Shown here: positions 10,890-23,155 of the stretch, one piece after another | Layout: every line of letters begins with the position of its first letter | Position numbering within the stretch: the first letter of the stretch is position 1 | NCBI GenBank assembly: GCA_023053685.1 | Contig: JALIGW010000002.1 | Coordinates: forward strand, 39,826,720 to 39,890,719 | DNA from: Diadophis punctatus similis | Lineage: Eukaryota > Chordata > Lepidosauria > Squamata > Dipsadidae | Direction: 5' to 3' | Length of the DNA: 64,000 bases | The notes under the pieces: generated by a model | The model's input: the letters and a program-made list of their open reading frames with translations, nothing else | What the model was told of the DNA's origin: nothing | The model's database searches: none | Position numbers and translations under genes: made by a program

Positions 10890-12461
10890 ATTGTTATTTT
10901 GCAACTAGATTTTGATTCTGGAGGAACTTTAGGCTGCAAAATGGACCTGGGCATGACTTGCTTTCTGTAGGAACAAGTATGAGCTGGAACCCTATGTGTA
11001 TTTAGGAAGTTTTTGTCTTACTGATTTCAATTGGACCTGAAAAGCATAACCATTTGCTTTCTGATTGGCTTAAGTAGGCTTGTGTGGTTCTTTGGGACTC
11101 CAGGTTTTAAATTAGCCCTAGGCTAACCACAAAGCTTTGAGTTCTAACAATGAAGGGGAAAAAGTCTTGTAAGATCATGTGAGGATACATTTAATGGTTC
11201 ATGTAATTTTGAAGCTAATGTGTCTTTGTAGAGTCTCATTGCCATTCTTTTCATATATCTACTTTCTCATATCTACTATGAGAGAATGAAAAGTAGCACA
11301 TTAGGAAGATGAAAGCTTATGTGCTGAAGTAAACAGTTCAGCTGTACTATGGCATTGCTTTCCATTTATGTGACAGCAGCATCCTTCTGCCTCTTTCCTG
11401 CTTTTTGATATGACAACCCAGCCCTAGAGAAAACATTATACAAGGATACATTATGGAGATAGAAAGTAATCACTTTTTAATTTTTTTTAAAGGGGATTGA
11501 AGTTTAAGAGGTGCAAAGGAAGAATGGGAAACATAGATGGCAACTTCTGAAGGGTTTCACTTTTTGGTGCTAAATAGTATAAAATCATTGAATTGAGAAG
11601 AACTGTTTGACCCAAGAAGCTGCCACTTTCCCTTCTACCTCCATCAAAGACATTTTCAAAATAAATTGCTTTGGCAAGGGTTACAGTTGAGGAGGAGGAG
11701 GAGGAGGAGGAGGCAGCTATCCATTGTTCAGCCTTCCCTATCTGGCAGGTTCCAGGTGCTTAAGATTGCAACTTCTATCAGCCATAGTCACCATAATTGC
11801 AGTGGCTGGGGATGATGAGAATTGTAGTTCAACACATTTGGAAGCTGTCAGGATTTGGAAAATTATATAACACTGGTATTATGTTTAAACAAGGAAAGGA
11901 AAAAATCTTGTGGAATGTGATCAGTTCTGTCTTGGTCAGTGCATATTTCATTATATTTTTAAGTGCTTGAAATAGAGCATGCAGATGAGAGAGACTTACG
12001 GTCTGAGTATAGTAAGTAAAACAGCATGCAAATCTATAATAAACAATTCACAATGAATCTTCAAGGAGCAATTGTCTTCCTGGCTGCCTAGATACTTTGG
12101 CAACTCAAAGTGGTATTTTGTTCTCTAATCTGTACTGTGCCTGTCAACATCAACTGAGCACAAAGCTATTCATGCTTACTTAGAGAGAAATGACAGGTTA
12201 TGCTAGTGCTGCATATCTGTTCTTACAATGGAAGGCCTGGCTGAACTATCTTACATGGGAAAGAAGGCTGAGTGCTGAAATTTTAACAGTAATTTCCCTG
12301 TTACTCCCATAGCTATTATCAAGGCCTTTACTATGGGATCTGAAAACAAAATAGCTGAAGAACAAATCGTTGTATCACCCATCCCTGTACATAGAATCTC
12401 AGTTAAGAGGTAGACATAGTTTTAATGCAAGCAAGCAAGCAAGGAAGAAATAATAGTATTG
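10890..12461. other. Mostly unrecognised; short (GAG)n at 11689-11713
   Basis: A (GGA)8 trinucleotide run is present. The rest is AT-rich with no recognised repeat or exon structure. Confidence 0.45.
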
Positions 12462-12467
12462 TATTCT

Positions 12468-12818
12468 GGGATGCGGTGGCACAGTGGCTAAGACTCTGAG
12501 CTTGTTGATCGAAAGGTCGGCAGTTCAGCTGTTCGAAACCCTAGTGCCACATAATGGAGTGAGCTCCAGTTACTTGTCTCTTCTGCCAACCTAGCAGTTC
12601 AAAAGCATGTAAAAATGCAAGTAGAAAAATAGGGACCACTTTGGTGGGAAGGTAACAGCGCTAAGTGCACCTTTGGCGCTTAGTCATGCCAGCTACATGA
12701 CCACAGAGACGTCTTTGGACGGCGCTGGCTCTTTGGCTTTGAAACGGAGATGAGCACCGCCCCCTAGAGTCGGGAACGACTAGCACATATGTGTGAGGGG
12801 AACCTTTACCTTTACCTT
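12468..12818 (+). mobile_element. Sauria-type tRNA-derived SINE with BovB-like tail
   Basis: The 5' part is tRNA-like, with a box A region (gtggcacagtggctaag) and a box B region (ctgttcgaaaccct). The 3' part contains gtcgggaacgactagcac and ends in (aacctttacc)(ttta) repeats, as in squamate SINEs mobilised by BovB/RTE LINEs. A short duplication TATTCT flanks it (12462-12467 and 12819-12824). It spans 351 bp and appears full length. It is transcribed by RNA polymerase III in this family and has no protein product. Confidence 0.9.
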
Positions 12819-12824
12819 TATTCT

Positions 12825-13570
12825 TGGAAATAAGATGCATTGGGTTTACATAGGAATGCAGGATTACTGAGCTTTTAAAAATTGTTCAGTGAAAAATAAG
12901 CTTGTTTCAGCTGATGCTGAATCAGCTTGATCAGCTAACCTCAGCTGATCTTGGCAAGTATCTGATAGGAAACTGTCTGGGAATTCTAGGGCTTTCTGGA
13001 AGAAGGCAGAGACAAACATCTCCTATAAACCTGGCCAGGAAAAGGCCCAGATATAGTCAAACTCAAAGGTATTGTTACCTTTTTTAAAAAAAAAAATAAG
13101 CTGATCATGTAAGCCAATGTGGTCAAATGCTGTCATCGCCATATTCAGTTTGGCTTTTTAGAAACAAAATGTCAACTTGACAAGGGCTAAACACCTGTTG
13201 CTGATGATCTATAAGCTTCGTGAAATACTAGACTTAGAGCAGTGCCACACAGCAGCCTGAATTATTTCTCAAGCAACTCGGAAATTCTAGTTCAGATTGC
13301 AGTGGGTTGGCAATGAGGCAGGTTGGTGCTGAGCTTGGCTATGCGCCCTGCAAGATGTGAGTGGTCATTCTCCTGCTTCTTGCATTTCCTGTCAATTCCT
13401 TCCTGCTTGGGTTCTGGGTGGACTGGTCTCCCAGTGTCTGCCTTTTTTGTTTTAGGGATTTTCCCCTCTTTACTAGTTTCCATGCCCTTTTTTTGCTTTC
13501 CCAGATACTTGTTCACATGGATGTCTTCTCACCTCTTTCCTTCATTATATCCACTGATACTAAAATAGAT
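12825..13570. other. No recognised feature
   Basis: No repeat family or coding feature is recognised. A small A-run lies at 13085-13097. Confidence 0.4.
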
Positions 13571-13843
13571 CCTCCCTTCCTTCCTTCCTTCCTTCCTTCC
13601 TTCCTTCCTTCCTTCCTTCCTTTACTTTCCTTCACTTTCCTTCGCTTTCCTTTCCTTTCCTTTGCTTTCCTTTACTTCGCTTCGCTTCCCTTCTTTCCTT
13701 TCCTTTCCTTTCCTTTCCTTTCCTTTCCTTTCCTTCCCTTCCCTTCCCTTCCCTTCCCTTCCCTTCCCTTCCTTTCTCTTCCCTTTCCTCCTTCCCTTCC
13801 CTTTCCTTCCCTTCCCTTCCCTCCTTCCCTTCCCTTCCCTTCT
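13571..13843. repeat. Polypyrimidine microsatellite (CCTT)n / (TTTCC)n / (CCCTT)n
   Basis: About 270 bp are almost all pyrimidine on the plus strand, and 13685-13843 is uninterrupted C/T. Tetra-, penta- and hexanucleotide units succeed each other. Mirror symmetry is extensive, so triplex (H-DNA) formation is possible. Phe/Leu/Pro/Ser-rich frames across it are artefacts. Confidence 0.97.
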
Positions 13844-13849
13844 GTATGG

Positions 13850-14479
13850 TAGCTATGAACCATAATAATCAAAGCACAAGAATAAGTTGCCTTTTCATTC
13901 CTGATCCCCTATCGGTCCATAGAAATTTTAGAAACTTTGCCAAAAGGAAGAAACAATTATTTTTCTTCATGAAACAAAATCACAAAGTTCATATTTGAAA
14001 AATAAATATGTGGGCAAGACTAGGAAAGCCAGGGAAACAGACTTCATCCAGTTTAGGCACAGATTAAGAAGGTGGCCACTGGGAGATGTAAGTGTTGAAT
14101 GGAATATGTGTGGTAGGGATGAGGATGGTTCATTGTCTTAATAAGCCTTTGGTAAATTAATTGCAAGATTATTATTTTTTTAATCCAGTATAGAACTCAT
14201 TGCTGTAGGAGATGGGGCATGCCAGACACTGTATACAAGCAGAATGGGACTCTACTAGAATGGAACAAAGCATTGAAGACATTGAGATTTGAAAGGCTTA
14301 AGATGGGTCAGGTCAGAAATCAGCAGCTTTGAACTGAATCTGGAAACCAGGCATAATGTCCATTTTCGATAGTGCATGAATCAGGAAAGGATGACATTAT
14401 CTGTCCCTGCACTCAGAAGGCGTGGGGGAGCACATGCTGGAAATGAGCCAGAGCAGAAGGTAGACCTCTGTCTTAGAAT
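13850..14479. other. No recognised feature
   Basis: No repeat family or coding signal recognised. Confidence 0.4.
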
Positions 14480-15290
14480 AAAATGAAATTGGGTCAGTCA
14501 GCTCTCCGGTGTGTTAAGTATGAGGAGGATAAAACAAGACTGCATATTAGCTCCGTTATGTTCAGTGTCTATATAAATTAGTTTACACAATGTTTACAGG
14601 AGCTTAATCTGTTTTTGCCCAAACTGGCAAATGGACTGTTACAGATCCTGCTTAATGGAGATGATTTTGCTTTTTTTCTCTGAGAGTCCAGTCAGCCTCA
14701 GAAGAGCTGCTGGAGCCTTGGCACAACACTGTTAGAAGAGCAGTTGGCTATCAATTACCAAAACAAGAAAAATATTGGTTTTCCAGGATTCACAGCTGGT
14801 TCACAGGAAACTAATCTATGGAACAGGTCAAATGTTTTAAATATTTAGGAATTGTTTTTAATACCCCAGGAAAAAAGCTACTCAAATTAACAATGCTTCC
14901 TCCCAAGCTCAAAAGAGTGTTCTAGCTATTAGAAGAGATAACAAAAAAACTATCATAACCTCTGTTAAACTATTTGTAGTAAAAATGGCTGTACAATTCT
15001 TGTATGGAAACCAATTAAATCCTTATTCCATCTCTGACTTATCCGGAAAAAATTCAGCCAGGTTTCTTAAATTCTCTTTTTATGACAATGAGATGCATTT
15101 CCAATCCAATACTGAGATTAAAATCTCAGCTGTGTACAACTGAAGCCAAAGTCTGGCAACTGATAATAATTGCCTGGGTGGAAATTTGGACTGCTTCCAT
15201 TAATCATCTTGGACTGACGTATATCATTTCATGTGATGGTATGTCGAAAGACCTTGGGGAGAATAGGGTAAGAAATGCTCCCTAGGGAAC
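14480..15290 (+). pseudogene. Decayed LINE reverse transcriptase remnant
   Basis: Reading across several frames gives reverse-transcriptase-like peptides in order. First is a KQxCILAPL segment near 14540 (palm, motif B region). Next comes a block equivalent to the catalytic YxDD motif, here reading NGDDFAFF near 14660, with the tyrosine position changed. A KYLGI-like segment follows near 14850, then a C-terminal stretch (open frame 15082-15285, TTEAKVWQLIIIAW). Frameshifts and stops break every part, so it is not functional. The clade is uncertain. It differs from the CR1, L2, BovB and L1 copies nearby. Confidence 0.6.
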
Positions 15291-16060
15291 AATTAGGTAA
15301 GAGAGAACCTAGCTCTCAGCTGGATAGAAAGCAGGGCAAGAGATTCAGAAAAGACACTCCCAACTTTCTTGGGCTGTAAAGGAGACAGTGGCATAATTGT
15401 GCTTTCAGATGTGCAAGATTGATGTCAGCCTTCCCAGGTAACCAGATAGGAAACACAATCAGATGAGCTATTTCTACTTTATTGTAAATCTGCATTAGCA
15501 GAATCTTGCAACAGAATCTGCTCCCTTGGCATTCAGGTTTTGTACCAATTGTAATATCAAGGAAAGGAAGGAGAAGCAATTCACTTTTAAAGCAAGTAAC
15601 TTCTGATCAAAAGGCCACTCTAGAGCCAATAGGCTATGGATGCCTGTGGATTAAATTGACCTGTATGGCAATAGACTCATGTATTATCCAGCCCGCTGCC
15701 CAACAGCATCATTTCCTGAGCTGCTAGACCTTCTTGCTGAGCTGGTGGTGGAGTATTCCCAGTTTATTAATGCTGGATGGGATGGGGTTAATAAATTTCT
15801 TGGGCAAAGGAATTGGAAAGGCTCAGGATTTCATGAACTCTGTGGCAACCTTTGTTTAGTTCTCAAATAATGTTGGGACCAATCAATGTAGTTGGTTACC
15901 ATTGTTTGAATAATTTCTGGATGATACGAAGATGAAGAACAGACTAGGAGTCTGGTAGGCAATTGGTCAAATGCTGGGACAGGAAGTTGTCAGGGTGTCC
16001 CCATCATTATTCCCAAGCGGCCTCTTTCTGTCAGAAAATCTTCAGGGAATGATATTGAGA
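15291..16060. other. Unassigned; possible LTR-like signal
   Basis: A minus-strand polyadenylation-like signal (AATAAA complement at about 15478-15483) lies in a region that may be LTR-derived, but there are no ends or target duplication. A plus-strand frame at 15679-15870 is unrecognised. Confidence 0.3.
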
Positions 16061-16480
16061 TCAGATATTGAGAACCTTAGGATGTAATCCATCCAATGGT
16101 GGTGATTTGAACTTGCTTAGAGTTAATAGGTATTCTCTTATCACGTTCTTGCTTATTTTGACTTGCATTCCTGTAACGGCTTCAACAATGCTGCTTTTAA
16201 TAGGTTGGGTTATTTTTTTCCCCTTTTGCGTAAAGGCAGATGCAAAGAATGAGTTAATCCATTCTGCTTTCTTCCTGCTGCCTGTCAGCTTTTTGACATC
16301 ATCTCCCATTAGTGGTCTGATCATTTCCTTGACTTTTTTTCTTGTTCCTTATATATCGAAAGGACCATTTTTGTGATTTTTGGCATTTGTTGTGAGTCTG
16401 AGTTCATTCTGAACTTTAGCCTTCATGACTCCATCCCTGCAGAGATACCATCGAGTGGTATCACTGGAAAGAGCAGGGTT
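16061..16480 (-). pseudogene. CR1 LINE ORF2 fragment (between endonuclease and reverse transcriptase)
   Basis: The minus-strand translation from 16324 to 16061 reads through KKAEWINSFFASAFTQKG and a DGLHPKVL segment. These match the CR1 ORF2 linker and early reverse transcriptase (typically ...FFASVFT... and GPDGLHPRVL). Upstream minus-strand sequence to about 16480 carries decayed linker peptides with stops. It is a 5'- and 3'-truncated, non-functional fragment. Confidence 0.8.
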
Positions 16481-16489
16481 AGTGTTTTT

Positions 16490-18682
16490 ATTCCCTTTTC
16501 CTGGTTTCTAGGAGTAAAAATGGGCATATTAAGCTTAATTGGGGATTCAACACAACATTTGATTTAAAAACAATATTAGAAAATCATTTTACTGCTATTT
16601 TACTGCTATTTTTGTGTCACAATCTCAAAGGCCTTAAGGGAATGTAAAAGAAATGCCTGGGCTCCATGCAGTTCATGAGTTGCCCATGTTTGCATTATGG
16701 TTCTCTTGGATTAGGAATGTGCTTTTGGCAAAGCAGATTTGCACAACTGGAAAATCCATCCCATAATAGATCCTTCGAGGCTTCAAAATGCAAATTCTAA
16801 AAGAAATAACTGTTCTCCGGATGCTTCCTTTGCCTGTAGCTTGCTAGGTATGGAAGAGATAAAATAAACACCATATTTCTGAATCATTTCCTTATAAATG
16901 CAATGAAGCTAGAACAGACGCAATTGCTACCCAGGAGTATTTGAAGCATATTCAAGCTCTTGCCATATTTCATCTCTTAATGCACCAAGGATTTCAGCGC
17001 TGTTTATTCTGTCTAAAATTCAGTAACCAGTTATTGTTATTTTAAGTATATATATTTTTTAAAAAAATCGTATGAGTGATAATTGAATTTTAATATCATT
17101 ACTAGATTATGGCCCTCATGGCACCTAGCAGCTTTAATAAGATTGCAGAAAATGGTTTATGACTTATAATATCCCAGTTTTTTAAATGGAAGATGAAAAC
17201 TAGCTGCTAATATGAAATAAAGAGATTTAAAGATTCTTTCTCATGACTTGTGAGAGATATGGCTTGGTTCACTTCTGGAGTGAATTTACATTATAAAGTA
17301 TTTATTTCAGTGTCTTGGTTAATATTTGTTGGTATAAAAGTATCTACATGAGATGGGAGACTAAAAGACAGAAGCAACTTGTCCTCCTGGAAACAGTAAG
17401 TTTAATGACTTTATATGTGGAAACTTGCATTGGTTTGTTTGACAACCCTGTGGTGCTGGTTCCAGATGCAAATTCCTTTACAGAATTTAATTCATAATAA
17501 AACTGACCCTATGTCCAAGAGATGAAAGCAAACATAATTCTCCAGAACTGTGACAATCTGAATCTACTTCTTTCCAATTGGACATCTGTCCATCACCATA
17601 CCACCATCACTGATCTTAGAATTCATATTTCAGTCTGTAGTTTCTAGAATTATTCTGCTTTATCTAGATATTTATACCTTGACATCTGGATGGATGGTTT
17701 ATTGAAAGAAACAAGTTTTTAAGTCTCTTAGAATTACAAGTAGCATGGTTTCAACTGTGATTAATGTTATTTGAAAGAACTGGACACCAGGTGAAGTCTG
17801 GGAAGACTGATCTTTCCAGCAGAATGGTATCAGAGCAGAATGGTAGAGTTTTGATGGCAAGATTCAGTAAATCTCAACTTGTTATCGTATGAACAACTCT
17901 GGAGGAACTAGCAATATCCAGATATGTAAAGCCACATTATTATAGGAACAATAGCAGAAGCCTAGGATAATACAAATAACTATAAATAAATCCCCTCAAA
18001 GTCCATGTTAATATTTTCTATGTTGGATTAGCCTACCTTAGTAGCTTGCAAAGTTAGGAACAATATTCATTACAGTATACATGTATATTTTCACTTCCGT
18101 ATTACTCATATTCCTACAGGCCTTCAAAAAAATTTCAGAAAAGTAGCCATTTCTCTTATATTAGAAACTGCTTCACTTTTTAATGAAGTTGTCTAACCTA
18201 GCATTGTCAAACAGTAACTCTCTGGGCCAATTAACTAAAATCAATTAATGTCTTCCTCTGTGTCCAATATCTCTTGAATTTCACATACAAAATCATCATG
18301 CTTTGTAATGGACCAAGGGCTTTCTTGTTATTTCACTGATAACATAGCCACCCAGAGTTGCCTTGAACTGAGAGATGAGCAACATAATAGTTAATTAGTT
18401 AATTACTTATTTAGGAAGTGGTGCCTTACAAATGACATCCAAGGGAATAGATGATTATTTTAAAACTGGGAGATAATTTCATAATTCATTCATTCAATTC
18501 AGTGCCTTCTCTCTATTTTGACCAAAATCCTATTGTCCACCAGAGAAAATAACAGTGAAAAGACAAGAAACTGAATTTATTCAGGGAGGGGACAGAATCT
18601 GGGGGAAACATAATTTGGGGAGAACAAAATTTGTGGAGGGAGATTTGTTTTGGCAGAGAGAAGAGTGAAAGCTGAAGGCAGC
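16490..18682. other. No recognised feature (2.2 kb)
   Basis: AT-rich DNA with poly-T/poly-A runs around 17040-17070. No repeat family, exon or RNA gene is recognised. This is one of the longer unique-looking stretches. Confidence 0.45.
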
Positions 18683-18687
18683 CTGGT

Positions 18688-18901
18688 TGTTAGTTAGAGT
18701 GAATGGAAGAGGCAGACAGAAGTGGCTTCAAAACAACAGCTCTTTATTTGGCAACTATTTACAATCCAGCAAAGGCTCTGTCTGACAGCCAGCCCTTTTA
18801 TAGGGAGCTGCCAGACAGTCTAGCCAATCAGCAGTCAGTATTTTCCCTCCAGAATGGAGGACCTGACTGAAGCCTATGTGCTTCAGTCTGAGAATGTAAC
18901 A
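18688..18901 (-). mobile_element. Solo LTR (214 bp)
   Basis: On the minus strand it runs from TGTTACATTC to CTAACTAACA. A perfect 5-bp duplication CTGGT flanks it (18683-18687 and 18902-18906). It has a promoter-like CCCTATAAAAGGG and, downstream, CAAATAAAGAGC as polyadenylation signal, so the orientation is secure. No internal region remains, as expected after recombination between two LTRs. Confidence 0.93.
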
Positions 18902-18909
18902 CTGGTAGT

Positions 18910-19204
18910 ATTGAAGAGGTAGATGAACAAGTACTATATTGTTTTTCCTATTGATCTTTGGAGGCCTGTATGTCTTTGTCTGTCTAATTCTGTCTGTCTC
19001 TCATTAATATTCTCTCAAATCCACTTCTTAATTTTAATCTGAACTCCTGGTTCCCAATATTTTCTTCTTCTCCCATGTTAAAACAGAAAAGAAAGAGAAG
19101 TGGGCTTTCTATCATAGTATACAGTATAATATTCCCAATGAAGTTATTTGTACTTTTGAACCCTGAGCAACTGTCTCTATAATTTATTTATTTATTCAAC
19201 TTTT
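18910..19204. other. No recognised feature
   Basis: T-rich unique-looking sequence. Confidence 0.4.
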
Positions 19205-19672
19205 ATTGAAGCACACACTGTGACTTTTTTTTTGTTCGTTTGTTTCCTTCGACCTAAGGATGGAGGACTTAAGCACCGCTGGTCTGCTGGTAGTCCCGTC
19301 AGCCAAACAATGTCGGCTGGTGGACCCATGAATGAGGGCCTTCTCTGTAGCAGCACCGGCTCTCTGGAATACACTACCCCCCCCCCAGAGATCCGCATTA
19401 TTCCCACCCTGCCAGCCTTCAGAAAAGCATTAAAAACATGGCTTTGTCGACAGGCCTGGGGCCAATGATTTTAATATAACACCGATCACTCTTGGCCCCC
19501 TGAATGAATTATTGTATGGGTTTCTAAATTGTTGCTTTTAATGTTTTTTAAATGTTTTAATAATTATTGTTTTAATGCTTTTTTATATTTATTGTTGCAT
19601 GTACATTTTTTATTGTTGTGAGCCGCCCAGAGTCTCTGTGGAGTGGGCGGCATACAAATGTGACCAATAAAA

Positions 19673-19767
<95 letters not shown>
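19205..19767 (+). mobile_element. L2-like LINE 3' end with (AAAT)n tail
   Basis: The plus-strand frame shows the last part of L2 ORF2: a segment similar to VPSAKQCRLVGP, then PPPEIRIIPTLPAFRKALKTWL, the family's hydrophobic C-terminal end. After the stop comes a short UTR with gagccgcccagagtctctg and gggcggcatacaaatg, then the tail. The matching region of the longer copy is 51875-52225. A run of ten C at 19378-19387 disturbs the frame. It is 5' truncated and inactive. Confidence 0.85.
19666..19767. repeat. (AAAT)n microsatellite grown from the L2 tail
   Basis: About 25 uninterrupted AAAT units directly follow the L2 3' end. Confidence 0.97.
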
Positions 19768-21200
19768 GTGGAGTATTTTTAAGGTTACATGGGGATTGGT
19801 TTTCGAGCACGAGAGGGTAGACATGCAAAGAGTGAAGAAGCCAAAGACATACAAGCGCATTCTCGGGATCGCCGGGGTGGGGGAATCGGGGCAGGGGGCG
19901 AGCACTGGTGATCAATTCACAAAGAGGGAGCATGTGAATTTGACGTAGTCATAGGCAGAGGGAAGCTCTCAGCCTTTGATGTCCATGTAGGGCTTTATGT
20001 GCTTCATGTCTCTATAAATTCTTAATGGACTTGGTTCTACTTGCTCCTATATGCTTTGCTAAATATGGACTTCAATAAATGAACTTGAGGATTTCAATCC
20101 AGATTTACTTAAACAGTTTCCCTTCAAGAACGTCCAAGAATTATTCAAGTTTTCATTTTGTTAGGAAAAGGTAGGAAGGATCCTAAGTTATAATGGGAAG
20201 CAGGGGTGGATAATCACCCACCAGTCTTCTCCAGGGCTAAAAACTAACATTAAACAATATGTATTGACCCAATTGCTTTCAGAAATATGTCCCATGCCCC
20301 ATTTCCCTACATTAGTTGAAATCACTTTGATATTCCTGGACAAAAGATTCACATATTTGTGAATTTTGGGCTAATTAATCAGTAGGAGGAAAAAAAACTG
20401 TTTTAAAATTAAAATCTGGCACATATCTAAAGAAAAAAAACTGATTAATGAAGCAGCAGGATACTAAGACCTCCTGCTAGCATTAATAAATTTAAGTTTC
20501 TGTAGCTATCTCCATCCAGAGAGACAAACTGATCATATGCTGTCATCTTGTGAACACTTTAATTTGAAACTGAGGATTCATTAAGTATTTATGGAAATTT
20601 AGAATAGTCCTGAGTGGAGACCTTCTTCCATAACAAAGAAGAACATGCAAATTGATTTTGTTTATAACCAGATAGAGGAGGCACAGGAGAGGAAGGAGAC
20701 AGATTTATAACAGTAGGACAGTGCGTTAATATTAGTTTTCTTATCAAAACAACAGCCCAATAATTTCTTAAAACAAAGGTATAAACAAGAGTGCTGGTTA
20801 TCTGATTTTAGGAAGAAAAGCAGGTAATCGATTAACTCATTAGAAACATTTATTTACATTTAAAATAATTTTCAATTTATTTATTCTGCACAAGTTCCCA
20901 TGGGCTCCATAAGGACAGGTTTATGAAATTAATTTTGACTAGCTACCAGCAATTGGCATATATTTGCAACAGTAAACAACGAAGCACAGTGATCTAGTCC
21001 TATCAGCATTCTTATAAAAATAAACTACAAACCTCTTTCCCCATTCAAGCATTCTTCTGCATTTGTTACCATCTTATTAAAGGATCTCTTGTGAGGGCTG
21101 GAAAGCAGTAAACTATAAATCAGAAAACTCCTGTGTTAACAAAGGAGAAATTGAGGATATAACAAATGTAACTGCAGCATACTAATATTTATAGGCGACC

Positions 21201-21204
<4 letters not shown>
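19768..21204. other. No recognised feature
   Basis: AT-rich. A polyadenylation-like cttcaataaatgaac near 20070 has no associated gene structure that I can support. Confidence 0.4.

Positions 21205-21255
<51 letters not shown>
21205..21255. repeat. (CA)n microsatellite
   Basis: A pure CA run of about 25 units. Confidence 0.97.
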
Positions 21256-21259
<4 letters not shown>

Positions 21260-21423
21260 CCTAGATTCATATGACACTGGTAATAGTTGAAGAATTGTTA
21301 AAGAAACAATAAGGGTTTAAGCAGTAGTTTTTCATCACAGAATTGTAACTCTAAAAATTTGGCTCCAGTACATTTTTGCATATTTTCTTCAAGCAGGAGT
21401 GGAGAATCCTTGACCCACTAAAT

Positions 21424-21556
21424 CAGGGGTGTCAAACTGGAGACCCATGGGCCGGATGCATCATGCACAGGCCACGCCCACACCAGCTCCACGAAGGGAA
21501 AAAAGTCACAAAATGTCATGTGACGGCAATGTGACGTGGCGAGTTTGACACCCGTG
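21424..21556 (-). mobile_element. hAT-type MITE, short family A (133 bp), reverse orientation
   Basis: The ends are CAGGGGTGTCAAACTG and GAGTTTGACACCCGTG. The flanks CACTAAAT and CTCTAGAT agree at 6 of 8. The interior is the reverse complement of the 1462 copy (gccggatgcatca, ttcgtggagctgg). Confidence 0.82.
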
Positions 21557-21599
21557 CTCTAGATGTTGCTGAGCTATAAGCAACTCCCCATTACAGGGA

Positions 21600-22200
21600 G
21601 GATGCTGGAAGTAGCCAGAATTCCCTATCCAATTTGAAAGGTGCAATTAACAGCCTTCACCTTGGATCCCATGCTCAAAACTGGGAGAACACTTTTATAC
21701 AACCTCCCGCTAGATCTGAAGGGAAAATTTTCAATCAGTGTGTGCTATCTGCTCTGACATATGCTGGTGAAACATGGACACTAACCTCACAGTCTGTCAC
21801 AAAAGCTATGAGTGGCACAAAGAGACATGGAAAGATACATGCTCGGCATTACAAGACAAGATAGAAAGACCTGCACATGGATTAGAGAACAAACAGAAGT
21901 ATACGATATCATCAAGAGAGTAAAAGAATTGAAAGGGAAATGGACTGGTCACATAGCAAGAAGAACTGAGGGCCAGTGGACCAAGGCAGTCATAGAATGG
22001 AACCCACGTGATAAAAAGCATCCACGAAAGAGACCTAAAACAAGGTGGATCAACAACATCAGCAAGTATTGCAGGCCCAATTGGCAAAAGAAAGCTCAGG
22101 ACCGTATTGGTTGGAAACATGTGGCCTTCATTTTGCAGTGGGGTAGACAATGGTTACAATGATGACGATACATGGAATAACAAGTATAACCCTTTGCCCT
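21600..22200 (+). pseudogene. BovB/RTE LINE ORF2 C-terminal fragment, one frameshift
   Basis: Two overlapping frames, 21634-21864 and 21812-22162, together give the BovB ORF2 C-terminus. The first has NQCVLSALTYAGETWTLT. The second has AQRDMERYMLGITRQDR, a VKELKGKWTGHIARR block and KTRWINNI. A single-base loss near 21806-21812 separates them. This is the region after the reverse transcriptase catalytic core, so the copy is 5' truncated and dead. RTE elements of this type supply the machinery for the Sauria SINE at 12468, whose tail resembles the BovB end. Confidence 0.88.
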
Positions 22201-22209
22201 CTATTCAAG

Positions 22210-23020
22210 TCATTGGCAAGGATGGGGAGGAGAGAAAGGTAGGACGCTTGCCTTGCCCAAAAGGAATACATTTATTTCAATGAAATCCTTATTGACATGC
22301 CAATTGTACTACAATTATTGTAGGCACAAAGGATTTGTTGTGTTTGAAAATGCCAAGGTTGAAAGTTTTTACTGCTGCATGCTAAGCTTTGATACAGACT
22401 GCAGACATTGCATTTACCTCTGTGAACAGGGACTGCAGGGGGGGGAAAGCTGTTGTTTTTATTTCTTTTTCTTTAAAGTAGCAGATAGTTGACTGTACAG
22501 TGTTCACTGCTTTTGTTAATGTCTCCAAGGAGCTGGTGCATTTCTTATGGCAAAATCCTAAGGTTAAAAAGTGGAAAATACTACATTAAAGAACGTGTGC
22601 AACTTTGCAGCCTCCAAAGTTATGAAAACAGAGGGCTTATCCAATACACAATCTATCAGAAATTGAAATTATTCTTTCTTCAGGGATATATTTCTATGAG
22701 AATGTTTTTAAAACTCTATTCCTGAGAACACCAGGAAGTCAATTTCATAGGTAATGCACATGGAACATAGAGAGAGAAAGATGAAAAATCATTTTTAAAA
22801 AACAATTTTTCTAAATTAAGACCTCTGTTTTTTGCATTTCATCAAATGATTTCATCTCTTTGCTAAGATTAAAAATGAATCTGGCTTTAAAAAGAAACAG
22901 TTTTTTCCTTTTGAATAATTTTTATGTTGCTCAAAGGAAGCATGTTCTCTTTGGAAACAAAATTAGATTTTTAAAATTAAAATCCTTTTGCTGGTGTATT
23001 TTCCCATATATTCCCAAAGG
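22210..23020. other. No recognised feature
   Basis: AT-rich. Short plus-strand frames here have no recognisable domain. Confidence 0.4.
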
Positions 23021-23155
23021 GATTTTTTTTAAATTATGTCTAGTTACTTTCCTTATTCTTTATATTTTCCTGTTCCTATTGTATTTTATTGTTGTTATAT
23101 TTCGAGCTGCCAGAGTCATCTGGAGACAGGCAGTGTCTAAATTGAATAAATTAAA
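23021..23155 (+). mobile_element. L2-like LINE 3' tail, degraded
   Basis: The stretch ttgttgttatatttcgagctgccagagtcatctggagacaggcag, followed by gaataaattaaatg, parallels the UTR of the L2 copies at 19205 and 51220. Only the UTR end remains. Confidence 0.6.

Noticed and set aside
12468..12818. Genuine tRNA gene
   Set aside because: Box A and B are present, but the tRNA fold is degenerate and it continues into a SINE body and tail. The same applies to the other tRNA-like heads.
13361..13872. Phe/Pro/Leu-rich and Lys/Gly/Glu-rich frames
   Set aside because: These are translations of the polypyrimidine microsatellite.
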